This document shows positions 55,584-64,000 of a stretch of 64,000 nt of DNA, one piece after another; the first letter of the stretch is position 1; the number at the start of each line of letters is the position of its first letter. The notes beneath the pieces are model-generated. The model did not search any database and had not been told where the DNA came from. It saw only the letters and a list, made by a program, of their open reading frames with translations. The DNA is taken from positions 62,001 through 126,000 of the forward strand of contig CAWFXQ010000002.1 of assembly GCA_963819845.1 (NCBI GenBank), written 5' to 3'. The DNA is from DATAGF01 sp963819845 (GTDB lineage Bacteria > Actinomycetota > Thermoleophilia > Miltoncostaeales > Miltoncostaeaceae). The translations under genes were made by a program, and so were the position numbers.

Positions 55584-57698
55584 ATGGCCGGTACTGCCGC
55601 GAGAGGGTCGCCGGACCCTCGGGTGTCACGGACCGTGGCGGATCGCCTGCGTGCGGCGCGGGGACAGCGGTTCGTCGGGCGGGCGGCGGAGCTGGAGCTG
55701 TTCCGCTGGGCTCTCGAGGCGGACGAGCCGCCCTTCAGCGCGTTGTTCGTGCACGGCCCTGGCGGGGTCGGCAAGACGGCGCTGCTGGACGCGTTCTGGC
55801 GCGCGGCCGACGGCGCGGGTCTCAATCCTGTCCGTCTCGACATGAGGGGCATCGAGCCCTCGCCGGTGGGCTTCATGGCGGCGCTCGCCTCCGAGCTCGG
55901 CCTGAGCGAGGAGGGCGCGGTCGCCGACGCGCTCGCCGCTCGGCGGCGCGCGGTCGTGCTGCTGGACACCTTCGAGGTCGCCGCCGGGCTGGAGGACTGG
56001 CTCCGCGAGCGGTTCCTGCCCGCGGTGCCCGCCGGGGCGGTGGTCGTCATCGCCGGGCGGTCGCCGCCGGGTGAGGGATGGCGGCGGGATCCAGGCTGGC
56101 TGGAGCTCCTGCGGGTGGTCTCGCTGCGCAATCTCCGGCCCGAGGAGGCGCGACAGTTGCTGACCGGCACCGGCGTGGCGGAGGGTCTGCACGAGCGCCT
56201 GCTGGCGCTCACGCACGGGCATCCGATGGCGCTGTGGTTGCTGGTAGAGGTGCTCGCCCAGCGCCGGGAGCCCGAGGCCACGCTGCCGGACCTGGCCGAC
56301 GAGCCGCATGTGGTGCGCGCGCTGCTCGAAGGCTTCGCCGCCGGCGTTCCGACCACGCGCCACCGGCTGGCGCTGGAGGTCGCGGCGAGAGCGCGATTCA
56401 CGACCGAGGACGTGCTGCGCGCGGCGATGGAGGGCCAGGATGCGGGAGAGCTCTTCTCGTGGCTGTGCGAGCGATCGTTCGTCGAGATCAGCGCCTACGG
56501 GGCCTTCCCGCACGATCTGGCGCGCGAGGTGATCGACGCCGACCTCCGCTGGCGCGACCGAGGGCTCAGCGAGAGGCTCCACCGCGGGATCCGGCGCCAC
56601 GTGTTGGCGAGGATCCGCTCGACGCAGGGGCGCGAGCACGAGCGCGCCGTCGCCGACCTGATCTTCCTGCATCGGGGGAATCCGGTGACGAGCGGGTTCT
56701 GGGACTGGCAGAGCTTTGGGCAGGTCTACGCCGACGCGCTGAGGACTGACGACCGGCCGGCCCTACTTGCGATGGTGGAGCGGCACGAGGGGCCCGAGTC
56801 GGCGGCGCTCGCTGCCGGCTGGCTCGAGCGCCAGCCGCAGGCGTTCGTCGCGCTGCGCGGGGACGCCGGACAGCCGCTGGGCGTGCTGGGCCAGATCGCG
56901 CTACACGCCGCCTCGGCGGAGGACCTGGAGCGCGACCCCGGGGCCCGGAGGATGTGGGCGCACGCGCAGGCCCATGGGCTGCGCCGCAGCGAGGAGGCGA
57001 TCGCCGTCCGCTTCTGCCTGGACCGCGACGCGTATCAGGCGCCGTCGGCGAGCTTCAACGTGGCGACCATGAGGACGCTCCAGGAGTGGCTCGGGCGCCC
57101 GCGCCTGGCCTGGTACTACATCGCCTACGCGGACCCGGACGCGGGCGTGCCGCTGATGGGCTACATCGACTACCAACGGACCCCCGAAGCGGACTTCGAG
57201 GTTGGCGGCCGCCACTACGGGGTGTTCGCGCGCGACTGGCGGCGCGGGGGGGCCGAGGGGTGGCTCGACCTCATGGCCGAACGCGGGCTCGGCGCCGTCC
57301 CCGACCCGGTGGTCCCAGCGGCCGGGGCGCCGCTGCTGGCGCTCGCCCAAGCGGAGTTCGCCGCGTCGGTGCGCCGCGCCCTGCGCGACCTGCACGATCG
57401 CGCCTCGCTGGCCGAGAGCCCGCTGCTGCGCTGCCGGGTGATGGCCGACCGGCCCTGCACCCCGGAGGAGCTGGCCGCCCTGATCGGCGAGGCGGTCGCG
57501 GCGGTGGGCGAGCAGCCCCGCGGCGAGCGGCTCGCGCGCGCGCTCGATCGCACCTACCTGCGCCCGGCCCCCACGCAGGAGGGGGCGGCCGAGATCCTGA
57601 GGCTGCCGTTCAGCACCTATCGCGGTCACCTCACGCGCGGGACCGAGCGTGTGGTCGAGTGGCTCTGGGGGCGCGAGCTCTACGGCCCCGCCGGCTGA
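55584..57698 (+). CDS. STAND-type ATPase, probable regulator
   Basis: 704 residues. QRFVGRAAELELFRWAL then Walker A FVHGPGGVGKTALLDAF, Walker B RAVVLLDTFEV and a GHPMALWLLVEVL helix as in NACHT/AP-ATPase proteins. A helical middle follows, and at the C-terminus EGAAEILRLPFSTYRGHLTR looks like a helix-turn-helix. ATG after GGGGGAA. Probably a ligand-sensing transcription factor for the next genes; that is inference. Confidence 0.75.
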   Translation: MAGTAARGSPDPRVSRTVADRLRAARGQRFVGRAAELELFRWALEADEPPFSALFVHGPGGVGKTALLDAFWRAADGAGLNPVRLDMRGIEPSPVGFMAALASELGLSEEGAVADALAARRRAVVLLDTFEVAAGLEDWLRERFLPAVPAGAVVVIAGRSPPGEGWRRDPGWLELLRVVSLRNLRPEEARQLLTGTGVAEGLHERLLALTHGHPMALWLLVEVLAQRREPEATLPDLADEPHVVRALLEGFAAGVPTTRHRLALEVAARARFTTEDVLRAAMEGQDAGELFSWLCERSFVEISAYGAFPHDLAREVIDADLRWRDRGLSERLHRGIRRHVLARIRSTQGREHERAVADLIFLHRGNPVTSGFWDWQSFGQVYADALRTDDRPALLAMVERHEGPESAALAAGWLERQPQAFVALRGDAGQPLGVLGQIALHAASAEDLERDPGARRMWAHAQAHGLRRSEEAIAVRFCLDRDAYQAPSASFNVATMRTLQEWLGRPRLAWYYIAYADPDAGVPLMGYIDYQRTPEADFEVGGRHYGVFARDWRRGGAEGWLDLMAERGLGAVPDPVVPAAGAPLLALAQAEFAASVRRALRDLHDRASLAESPLLRCRVMADRPCTPEELAALIGEAVAAVGEQPRGERLARALDRTYLRPAPTQEGAAEILRLPFSTYRGHLTRGTERVVEWLWGRELYGPAG

Positions 57699-57800
57699 CC
57701 GGCCGAGCGCAACAGGAACTCATCAGCCAACTCGCCTGGTAGCTCGTCAGCCGCCGCGCCGATCCTCCTGCCGTTCCCGACCGCCAGGAGGTGCATCGAG

Positions 57801-60063
57801 ATGGAGCTGATCGGCGAGCACGCAGTGGTGATCGGCGCGAGCATGGCCGGGCTACTGGCCGCCCGGGTGCTGGCGGACGCCTACGGGCGGGTCACGGTGA
57901 TCGAGCGCGATCGGCTGCCCGAGGGCGCCGAGGGCCGCCGCGCGATCCCGCAGGGCGCCCACGCCCACACCCTGCTTCCCCGCGGCCAGGCCTGCCTCGA
58001 GGAGCTGCTTCCGGGGCTGGTCGGGGAGCTGGTCGCGGCGGGCGCGCCCAGCTACGCGGCGATGACCGAGATGCGCGTCGTGCTCGGCGGCCTTCCGTTC
58101 GCCCGCCCCGATCTGGGGCTGCGCGCGTTGATCCCCAGCCGGCCACTGCTGGAGAGCATCGTCCGGCGGCGGGTGCGCGCCCTCGGCAACGTCGCGCTGC
58201 GCGAGCGCTGCGACGTCGCCGGCCTGCTCGCCGACGAGGGGGCCGAGCGAATCCGCGGGGTGCGCCTACTGGGCCGCGCCGACGGCAGCGCCGCCGAGGC
58301 GCTCGCCGCCGACCTGGTGGTGTGCGCGACCGGCCGCGCGGCCAGGCTGCCGGACTGGCTGGAGGCCCTCGGCCATCCCCGTCCCGCCGAGGAGCGCGTC
58401 GGCGTCGACATCGCCTATGCCACCCGTCAGCTGCGGCTCCCGGCCCGGGCGCTCGACGGCGACCGGCTCGTGCTCGTGGGCCCCCGCCCTGGCCTGCCGC
58501 GCACGCTGTTCCTCTTTCCTCCAGGAGGGCGGGCGCTGGATCGCGACGCTGGGTGGCTACGGGCCCGCCCATCGGCCGCCCGGCGATCCCGAGGGCTGGG
58601 CGGCCTTCGCCGCCAGCGTGGCGCCGCCGGGGGTCCTCGAAGCGCTGACGGCCGCCGAGCCACTCGACGACGTCATCGCCACCCATCGCTTTCCCGCCAG
58701 CGTGCGCCGGCGCTACGACCGCCTGCGCCGCCTTCCCACCGGCCTGCTGGTGTGCGGAGACGCCCTGTGCGCGTTCAATCCGGTCTACGGCCAGGGCATG
58801 ACCGTCGCCGCCGCCGAGGCGATCGCCCTGCGCGACTGCCTCGCGCGGGGCGATCGCGACCTCGCCCGGCGCTTCTTCGCCGCCGCCCGGCCCGCCGTCG
58901 ATCACGCCTGGCGCCTCGCCAAGGGGGCCGACCTCGCGCTGCCAGAGGTCCCGGGCGCCCGCCCGCCGGGGATTCGCGCCATCAACGCCTACCTGCGCCG
59001 GCTGCGGGCGGTCGCCGAGCACGACCCCGCCGTGGCGGGCGCCTTCATCGCCGTCGTCGGCATGCGCGAGCCCCCTGGGCACGTGCTGCGCCCCGCGACC
59101 GCCCTGCGGGTCGCGCGCGGCCCACGCCCGGACGGCTGGCGAGGGGCCGTCGCCGGGGTTCGCCACGGCGAGCTTCGCGTCGGCGAGGTCGCCACCCCGC
59201 TGCGGGAGGCCGGGCCGGCGGGCGCACGCGAGGCCGTGGTGCTGGTGCACGGCAACCCGGGTTCTGGTGCCGACTGGGAGCCGCTGATGGCCGCCCTGGG
59301 CGCGCGCCGGCGCGCCGTCGCCTGGGACGCGCCCGGGTTCGGTCGCTCGCACGCGCCGCTCGGCTTCGCCCAGACCGTGGAGGCCCATGCGCAGTTCATC
59401 GGCCAGGCGCTCACGCGGCTGGGCATCGAGCGCGCGCACCTGGTGCTGCACGACTTCGGCGGCGCTTGGGGCCTGCGCTGGGCGGCCGGCGACCCGGCGC
59501 GCTTCGCCTCGGCGGTGCTGCTCGGGACCGGCGTCCTGCCCGGCTACTCCTGGCACGCGCTCGCGCGCGCGTGGCGCACGCCGCTGCTGGGGGAGCTGCT
59601 CATGGTCGCCACCACCCGGCTCGGCTTCCGGCTCATGCTGCGGCGCGGCAACCGCCGCGGGCTCCCGCGGGCCTTCGTGGATCGCATGTACGACGACCTC
59701 GACCGCCGCACTCGCGGGGCGGTGCTGCGGCTGTACCGCTCGGTGCCCGACGTCGCCGCCGCCGGCGAGGCGCTGGCGGCGGCCCTGCGCCCGCTCGATC
59801 GCCCCGCCCTGGTGCTCTGGGGGCGCCATGACCCCTACCTGCCCGCCGCCCTCGCGCCGCGCCAGCGCGAGGCGTTCCCGCGCGCCGAGGTCCGCGTGCT
59901 CGATCGCAGCGGCCACTGGCCCTTCGTCGACGACCCCGAGACCGTCACCGCCGCGGTGGCCGCCTTCCTCGACCGACACGCCGGCGACCCAAGGGATGCC
60001 CGCGCGCCCGGCCCGCCCCGGATCGGCGCCGCGCTCGAGAGCGAGCGCCGGGCGGCGGTCTGA
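57801..60063 (+). CDS. FAD monooxygenase-alpha/beta hydrolase fusion, one-base frameshift
   Basis: About 753 residues after correction. Part 1 (1-440): VVIGASMAGLLAARVL, RAIPQGAHAHTLLPRG, and GLLVCGDALCAFNPVYGQGM of the halogenase/geranylgeranyl-reductase-like flavin enzymes. An extra base near 58519-58522 breaks it at FLF-P-QEGGRW. Part 2 (about 470-750): hydrolase with VVLVHGNPGSGADWEP, nucleophile region LVLHDFGGAW (Asp), WGRHDPYLP and SGHWPFVDD (His). Haloalkane-dehalogenase/epoxide-hydrolase type triad. AGGAGG 9 nt before the ATG. The join has no stop in frame. Confidence 0.8.
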
Positions 60064-60108
60064 GCCCTGCCAGGCCTGCCGTCCCGCATCGAGAAAGAGG
60101 AGATGATC

Positions 60109-60561
60109 ATGGTCAAGGCCCGAACCCTCGCCCTGGCGGCCGCCGAGTCGGCGGCCGCGCACGCCTTCGCCGCCTGTGGCGGTGCCGACGGTACCGACGA
60201 GGGGAGCTTCGTCGGCCCGAGGCCGTGGGGGATGCTCGCGGCGATCGACCTGCACGGCTGTGAGCTCGACCGGCTCGCCGATCCCGACGCCATCCGCGCC
60301 TTCGTGCCGGCGGTCGTCGACGCGATCGGGATGGAGGCGCACGGCCCGCTGGCGCTCGAGCGGTTCGGCGAGGGCGACCTCGAGGGCTGGTCGGCGATAC
60401 AGCTCATCACGACCAGCTCGATCACCATCCACGCCGACGAGATCTCGTGCCGCTGCTTCATCGACGTCTTCTCGTGCCGGCGCTTCGACCCCGAGGTCGC
60501 CGCGGCGGTCGCGGTCCGCCACTTCGGCGGCACCCCCAGAGCGCGCATCCTGCAGCGATGA
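60109..60561 (+). CDS. Divergent S-adenosylmethionine decarboxylase (SpeD)-like protein
   Basis: 150 residues. From residue about 42: WGMLAAIDLHGCELDRLADP, ITTSSITIHADE and FIDVFSCRRFDPEVAAA follow SpeD strands in order. The Ser that becomes the pyruvoyl group and the later Cys are kept, but the Glu before the Ser is replaced by Thr or Ser and the ESH motif is TSS. It may decarboxylate another amino acid or be inactive. A hydrophobic Ala-rich N-terminus is extra. Start ATG with AGAGGAG 6 nt upstream; ATG at 60103 is too close. Confidence 0.7.
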   Translation: MVKARTLALAAAESAAAHAFAACGGADGTDEGSFVGPRPWGMLAAIDLHGCELDRLADPDAIRAFVPAVVDAIGMEAHGPLALERFGEGDLEGWSAIQLITTSSITIHADEISCRCFIDVFSCRRFDPEVAAAVAVRHFGGTPRARILQR

Positions 60562-60654
60562 CGGCGTGGGCCCGATCACTCTCCCGGCAGCCACGGGCGC
60601 TCGACGGTCACCGCAGAGGGCAGCAGTTGCCCACAGCGGTGCGGGTTTTCGGGG

Positions 60655-60680
60655 TGTGCGTCCCCGGGTGTGCGTCCCCG
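60655..60680. repeat. Two copies of GTGTGCGTCCCC
   Basis: Direct repeats 60655-60666 and 60669-60680 in the 220-nt gap after the SpeD-like gene. The same unit recurs at 62745. The gap has no coding sequence. Confidence 0.75.
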
Positions 60681-60781
60681 CGGGTCGCCGCGCCGGCGCG
60701 CCGGTCGGTGATCGACGAACTTGGCCGCACGGCGACCCGCTAGGTTCGGATGCCCTTGCACTGTGACCGAGAGGATTCGGC

Positions 60782-61639
60782 ATGGCGTCCATTTCGGAGC
60801 GGGAGAGCAGGGAGATCGAGGCGGCAAACGCCTCCGGCACCACTGCGGTCGTCTTCATCCACGGCCTCTGGCTGCTGCCGAGCAGCTGGGCCAACTGGGC
60901 GGACTTCTTCAAGCAGGCCGGTTACGCGCCGCTGACGCCGGACTGGCCAGACGATCCGGAAACGGTTGAAGAGGCGCGGGCGAACCCGGATGTCCTTGCC
61001 AAGAAGACCCTGAAGCAGGTTGCCGACCACACGGCCGACGTGATCGGCAAGCTCGAGGGGAAGCCCGCCGTGATGGGGCACTCGACCGGCGGATTGTTCG
61101 CCCAGATGCTCGCCGGCCGTGGGCTCTCGGCAGCCACGGTTGCCATCGACCCGGGCGTGTTTCGTGGCGTCCTGCCGCTGCCCCTCTCCGCGCTCAGGGC
61201 GTCTGGACCTTTCCTGTTGAACCCCCGGTATCGAGGCCGTGCCATCACGCTCACCTTCGACCAGTTCAAATACGGCTGGACGAGCGCCCTCGATGAGGAC
61301 GAGGCGAAGCGCCTTTACGACACCTACCACGTGGCCGGGTCGGGGATCGCCTTGGCCCAGATGGGCAACGCCAACCTCAACCCCCGGACCGAGTCGAAGG
61401 TCGACACGAAGAACCCCGATCGCGGCCCGCTGCTGATCCTCGACGGGGAGGAGGACCACACGGTTCCCTGGGCGATCGCCAACGCCTCCTACAAGCGGCA
61501 GAAGCGCAACCCGAGCGTCACCGAGATCAAGAAGATGCCCAACCGCGGCCACTCGCTGACCATCGACCACGGCTGGCAGGAGGTCGCGCAGACCGCGCTC
61601 GACTTCGTCAAGCGGTTCGTCCCGGCCAAGCCGAGCTAG
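60782..61639 (+). CDS. Alpha/beta hydrolase
   Basis: 285 residues. TAVVFIHGLWLLPSSWANWA oxyanion region, nucleophile elbow AVMGHSTGGLFAQML (Ser), acid in LILDGEEDHTVPWA and His in NRGHSLTIDHGWQE. Esterase or lipase type. ATG with GAGAGG 7 nt upstream. Lower GC than its neighbours, so it may have come in by transfer. Stands alone. Confidence 0.88.
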   Translation: MASISERESREIEAANASGTTAVVFIHGLWLLPSSWANWADFFKQAGYAPLTPDWPDDPETVEEARANPDVLAKKTLKQVADHTADVIGKLEGKPAVMGHSTGGLFAQMLAGRGLSAATVAIDPGVFRGVLPLPLSALRASGPFLLNPRYRGRAITLTFDQFKYGWTSALDEDEAKRLYDTYHVAGSGIALAQMGNANLNPRTESKVDTKNPDRGPLLILDGEEDHTVPWAIANASYKRQKRNPSVTEIKKMPNRGHSLTIDHGWQEVAQTALDFVKRFVPAKPS

Positions 61640-61733
61640 CCGGCCTCGATCTGCCGCCGGAATTTCTTGGCCGGCGGGACGCGCAACGGTTGGTCGAGCT
61701 CGAGGACGAACGCGCCGCGCTGGCCGGAGACAG

Positions 61734-61744
61734 TGTCTTAGACA
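61734..61744. repeat. Palindrome TGTCTTAGACA
   Basis: An 11-bp perfect palindrome in the 174-nt gap between the hydrolase and the reductase. The sequence just around it has some coding-like pieces out of frame and resembles the ends of degraded insertion sequences, but no second end or transposase is seen. Confidence 0.3.
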
Positions 61745-61813
61745 GGTGCCTGAAACATCCCACCTAGCCGGCGGTAGGGGGCAGGTGCGCGAGGGTGCGA
61801 GGTCCCTGCGTCG

Positions 61814-62371
61814 TTACGGAAGGCGATAGCGGAGGTGGACGACGCCGCTGCTGAACCGGTGCTCGTCGATGAGCTTCAGATCGACGCGCATGTCGGTCGG
61901 CAGTGCGGGGGTGCGCCCACCGAGGACGACTGGCCAGACGAACAAGGCCAATTCGTCGACCAGCCCAGCGACGAGAGCCTGGGCTGCCAGGTTCGGGCCA
62001 CCGACCAACAGATCCCTACTGGCGGCGGCCTTCAGGTCGCGTACCGCGCTGGGGTCGAAGTGGCGTTCGAGCCGAGAGTTCGCGGTGCGTGGTGCGGCCA
62101 GGGTCGAGGAGTAGACGACCTTGTCCGCCGCCTGCCATGCGCTCGCGTAGTCGGCCATGAGGTCCGACTGGTTGGCCAGGGTGGCGTCGGTCTCCCACAC
62201 AGCCAGGGTCTCGTACATGCGCCGCCCATAGAGGTACGTGCCTGCGGACCGCATGAGCTCGGTGATGAACACGAACACGTCGTCGTCGGGCGGAGCCCAG
62301 TCGAAGGCGCCGCGCTCATCCTCGGTGCAGCCGTCGAGGGACATGTTCGACGCGTAGATCAACTTCGCCAT
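61814..62371 (-). CDS. Dihydrofolate reductase-like (RibD C-terminal) protein
   Basis: 185 residues. MAKLIYASNMSLDGCTEDER, TYLYGRRMYETLAVWE, DLLVGGPNLAAQALVAGLVD and LFVWPVVLGGRTPAL are typical of the RibD_C/DHFR-like family, NADPH-dependent reductases mostly of unknown substrate. ATG with AGGAG 7 nt upstream; the longer frame upstream is ignored. Confidence 0.88.
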   Translation of the reverse strand: MAKLIYASNMSLDGCTEDERGAFDWAPPDDDVFVFITELMRSAGTYLYGRRMYETLAVWETDATLANQSDLMADYASAWQAADKVVYSSTLAAPRTANSRLERHFDPSAVRDLKAAASRDLLVGGPNLAAQALVAGLVDELALFVWPVVLGGRTPALPTDMRVDLKLIDEHRFSSGVVHLRYRLP

Positions 62372-62867
62372 GACACGCTCCTGCATCACCGTCGACAAGC
62401 TCGACCTCGTCGTCCAATCCTAGGGCGGGAAGAGCCACTCGATGAGCGTCCCAGCAATGCCGGTCGGCCGCGCTGCCGAAGTGCCGTTCAGGGACGCACA
62501 TGCGCCTGATCTGCCCGCCGAACGCGAACGCCTGCGCGCCGAGGTTCAACGCCACGCCGGCGCCCGGCGCGCCTACGAAACCAAGCGCGCCGAACTGTCG
62601 GCGGCGTTGGGCCGGGTCGGCCGGGGACCGTCGTAGACGGGGGGACGGGACCGGGCGGGCGCCCCGCTTCACGTAGGGGCGCCCCGGCCCGTGGCGGGGC
62701 GCACCCAACGACCGCACCCACCGGGACCACCCTAGCGGCGACGGGTGTGCGTCCCGGTGTGCGTCCCGGTGTGCGTCCCGGTGCGTCCCCAAACCCGCAG
62801 ACAGGCGCGTCAACACGTCCGGCGCGTGGCCGGCGGTGGGGCCGCGAGAACCCGCTTGGCTATGGGA
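62372..62867. other. Intergenic region with a hairpin and tandem repeats
   Basis: 496 nt between the reductase and tRNA-Cys. A 64-codon open frame at 62442-62636 has a helical, charged sequence but no clear start signal and no recognisable family. A strong hairpin with 9-bp arms GGGCGCCCC/GGGGCGCCC lies at 62657-62684. A tandem repeat follows. No other content seen. Confidence 0.6.
62745..62790. repeat. 12-bp tandem repeat GTGTGCGTCCCG, three and a half copies
   Basis: Copies start at 62745, 62757 and 62769, then a shortened GTGCGTCCCC at 62781. The same unit occurs twice at 60655-60680. In both places TGCGGGTTT or its complement lies close by. Confidence 0.8.
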
Positions 62868-62942
62868 AGGTGACGGCGGGATTCGAACCCGCGAATACCG
62901 GTTTTGCAGACCGGCGCGTTGGACCAGCTTCGCCACGTCACC
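62868..62942 (-). tRNA. tRNA-Cys (anticodon GCA)
   Basis: A 75-nt cloverleaf: acceptor GGTGACG/CGTCACC with discriminator T (U73 as expected for Cys), anticodon arm CCGGT-CTGCAAA-ACCGG, T arm GCGGG-TTCGAAT-CCCGC. CCA is not encoded. Divergent from the following gene. Confidence 0.95.
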
Positions 62943-63053
62943 GCGGGCGCCAAGCGTAGCAACGAGGGTCCGCGCGCCGAGGCGCGAACACCACCCCCCA
63001 TGGAGACGGCCCGGCCCTCCGCTATCGTCGCCCCGGTGAGGAGGGGGGTCGCC

Positions 63054-63644
63054 ATGGGCATCCTGTCCGCGGCCATCGCGGCCGTGCTGCTGGTCGCCGC
63101 CGGCCCGGCGGCGGCCGCCGAGAAGAAGCCCCGGGTCACCGTGATCGGCGACTCGGTGCAGGCGTCGTTCGGCTACGTGCCCAAGGCGGTCCGCCGCCTC
63201 GGCAAGGGCTTCGACCTCAAGCTCGACGCGGTCGTGTGCCGCCGGCTGATCACCTCGAGCTGCCGCTACAACGGCGTGACCCCCCGGACGGCGCTGCAGG
63301 TCATCCAGACCAAGGGCGACGCCCTCGGGCGCGTCGTGGTGCTGAACGTCGGCTACAACGAGAGCTCCGGCACCTATGACGTCAACCGCGTGATGAAGGC
63401 CCTCCGCACGGCCGGCGTGGATCACGTGGTCTGGGTCAACCTGCGCGCGCAGCGGAGCGTCTACTCGGCCATCAACGCCCGCATCGCTCAGGCGGCCGGG
63501 CGCTGGAAGAGGCTCGCCCTGGCCGACTGGAACGGCATCAGCGCCGGCAAGCCGTGGTTCGGCGGCGACGGCCTGCACCTGAACTCGGCCGGCGCCTTCG
63601 CGCTCTCGGGCCTGATCCGCCAGAAGGTGCTCGCCGCCCTCTGA
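63054..63644 (+). CDS. Secreted SGNH-like protein
   Basis: 196 residues. Signal peptide (MGILSAAIAAVLLVAAGPAA), then VTVIGDSVQASFGY, a GDS block with the Ser, VLNVGYNESSG and a C-terminal GDGLHLNSAGAFAL with Asp and His. This is the SGNH/GDSL arrangement, lacking the usual middle Gly/Asn loops, and close to acetyltransferase-associated SGNH domains of actinobacteria. ATG with GGAGGGGGG upstream. Two Cys may form a disulfide. Confidence 0.85.
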   Translation: MGILSAAIAAVLLVAAGPAAAAEKKPRVTVIGDSVQASFGYVPKAVRRLGKGFDLKLDAVVCRRLITSSCRYNGVTPRTALQVIQTKGDALGRVVVLNVGYNESSGTYDVNRVMKALRTAGVDHVVWVNLRAQRSVYSAINARIAQAAGRWKRLALADWNGISAGKPWFGGDGLHLNSAGAFALSGLIRQKVLAAL

Positions 63645-63657
63645 CCCGCCGTCGCCC

Positions 63658-64000
63658 GTGACCCCGCGCTGGACCACCCTGGTCCCGCCTCTGGGAGTCG
63701 TGGTCCTGGCCGTGACCTGGCCGCTCGACCCCGGCGCCGCCGCGCTCGTCGTGGTGGGCATCGTGCTGGCGGCCTGCGTGCTGGCCGCGGTGCACCACGC
63801 GGAGGTCATCGCCCACCGCGTCGGCGAGCCCTTCGGGTCGCTGGTGCTGGCCGTGTCGGTGACAGTGATCGAGGTCGCGCTGATCGTGACCCTCATGGTC
63901 ACCAGCGACTCGGACACCTCCACCCTGGCGCGCGACACCGTCTTCGCCGCGGTGATGATCACCTGCAACGGCATCGTGGGCCTGTCGGTGCTGACGGCGG
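63658..64000 (+). CDS. chaA: Ca2+/H+ antiporter (ChaA-like), 3' truncated
   Basis: The GTG at 63658 opens a frame that runs off the window (114 residues seen). Three membrane segments are visible. HHAEVIAHRVGEPFGSLVLA and VSVTVIEVALIVTLMV, with the acidic residues for cation transport, then a following ITCNGIVGLSVL, are typical of ChaA-like calcium/proton antiporters of the CaCA superfamily. Separated by 13 nt from the SGNH gene. Confidence 0.9.
   Translation, partial: MTPRWTTLVPPLGVVVLAVTWPLDPGAAALVVVGIVLAACVLAAVHHAEVIAHRVGEPFGSLVLAVSVTVIEVALIVTLMVTSDSDTSTLARDTVFAAVMITCNGIVGLSVLTA

Noticed and set aside
57892..60912. 1006-codon minus-strand open frame
   Set aside because: It runs antisense to the monooxygenase-hydrolase and SpeD-like genes and has shadow composition without family features.
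61640..61813. Insertion sequence end at the TGTCTTAGACA palindrome
   Set aside because: No transposase, no second end and no target duplication were seen.
62442..62636. 64-codon open frame as a real gene
   Set aside because: No ribosome-binding site and no recognised family; mentioned only as part of the intergenic region.
62745..62790. Possible CRISPR array
   Set aside because: The units are 12 bp in direct tandem without spacers, and no cas genes are present.

Overview
The window is very GC-rich, uses many GTG starts, and has long co-directional runs in which genes overlap by 4 nt (ATGA or GTGA). Together with the gene content (hemolysin-type repeat protein, form I CO dehydrogenase, HipA-like kinase/DUF3037 pair, DUF2182, DUF1269, PPK2, type II NADH dehydrogenase) this points to an actinobacterium, most likely a soil Thermoleophilia/Solirubrobacterales-like lineage. 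The lineage is inferred from style and content, not from a marker gene.

Layout. 1-3.8 kb: end of an FtsX-type permease, a six-hairpin glycosidase, a secreted RTX-like protein and three small genes. 3.8-8.1 kb: a polar amino-acid ABC importer and a NodIJ-type ABC exporter. 8.1-10.1 kb: two small membrane proteins coupled to a type II NADH dehydrogenase. 10.0-22.0 kb: an aerobic CO-oxidation island on the minus strand. It starts with five consecutive small single-pass membrane proteins, then coxM-coxS-coxL (form I, complete active-site loop), an XdhC-YHS protein, a MocA-like cytidylyltransferase, coxD (MoxR ATPase), coxE (vWA), a mini zinc-finger gene and an orphan 153-aa piece of CoxL. coxG, a zinc-ribbon gene and a DUF2182 gene form a second short unit. 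22-35.6 kb: secreted and stress-type genes (beta-propeller, berberine-bridge-type FAD enzyme, Het-C-like/PLAT/CARDB protein, epoxide hydrolase plus redoxin), a lower-GC accessory patch with gene remnants, and an HtrA-like protease with a YbjN-like partner. 35.8-45.5 kb: tRNA-Val, threonine dehydratase, purKE, decayed regulator and glyoxalase remnants, twin ATP-grasp genes, a metallophosphoesterase and 2-oxoacid:ferredoxin oxidoreductase korAB. 45.5-49.8 kb: a xylose-type sugar ABC importer and an oxidoreductase. 49.8-55.4 kb: HAD, HipA-like kinase, DUF3037, PPK2, glucosaminidase, FAD monooxygenase and an arsenate-reductase-like phosphatase. 55.5-60.6 kb: a STAND ATPase, a monooxygenase-hydrolase fusion and a divergent SpeD-like protein. 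60.6-64 kb: hydrolase, reductase, tRNA-Cys, an SGNH-like secreted protein and the start of a Ca2+/H+ antiporter.

How it works together. CoxMSL would oxidise CO and pass electrons to the respiratory chain, with CoxD/E/G, XdhC and MocA maturing and anchoring the enzyme. The tandem membrane proteins that open the operon are the best candidate here for an undescribed accessory system.

Quality warning. At least nine genes carry a one-base indel, mostly in a G/C run, where a good family match continues in the next frame. GTTGAC/GTCAAC also appears repeatedly where GTCGAC would be expected, sometimes changing conserved residues. The sequence therefore looks like an incompletely polished long-read assembly, and single-gene breakage should not be read as biology without checking reads.
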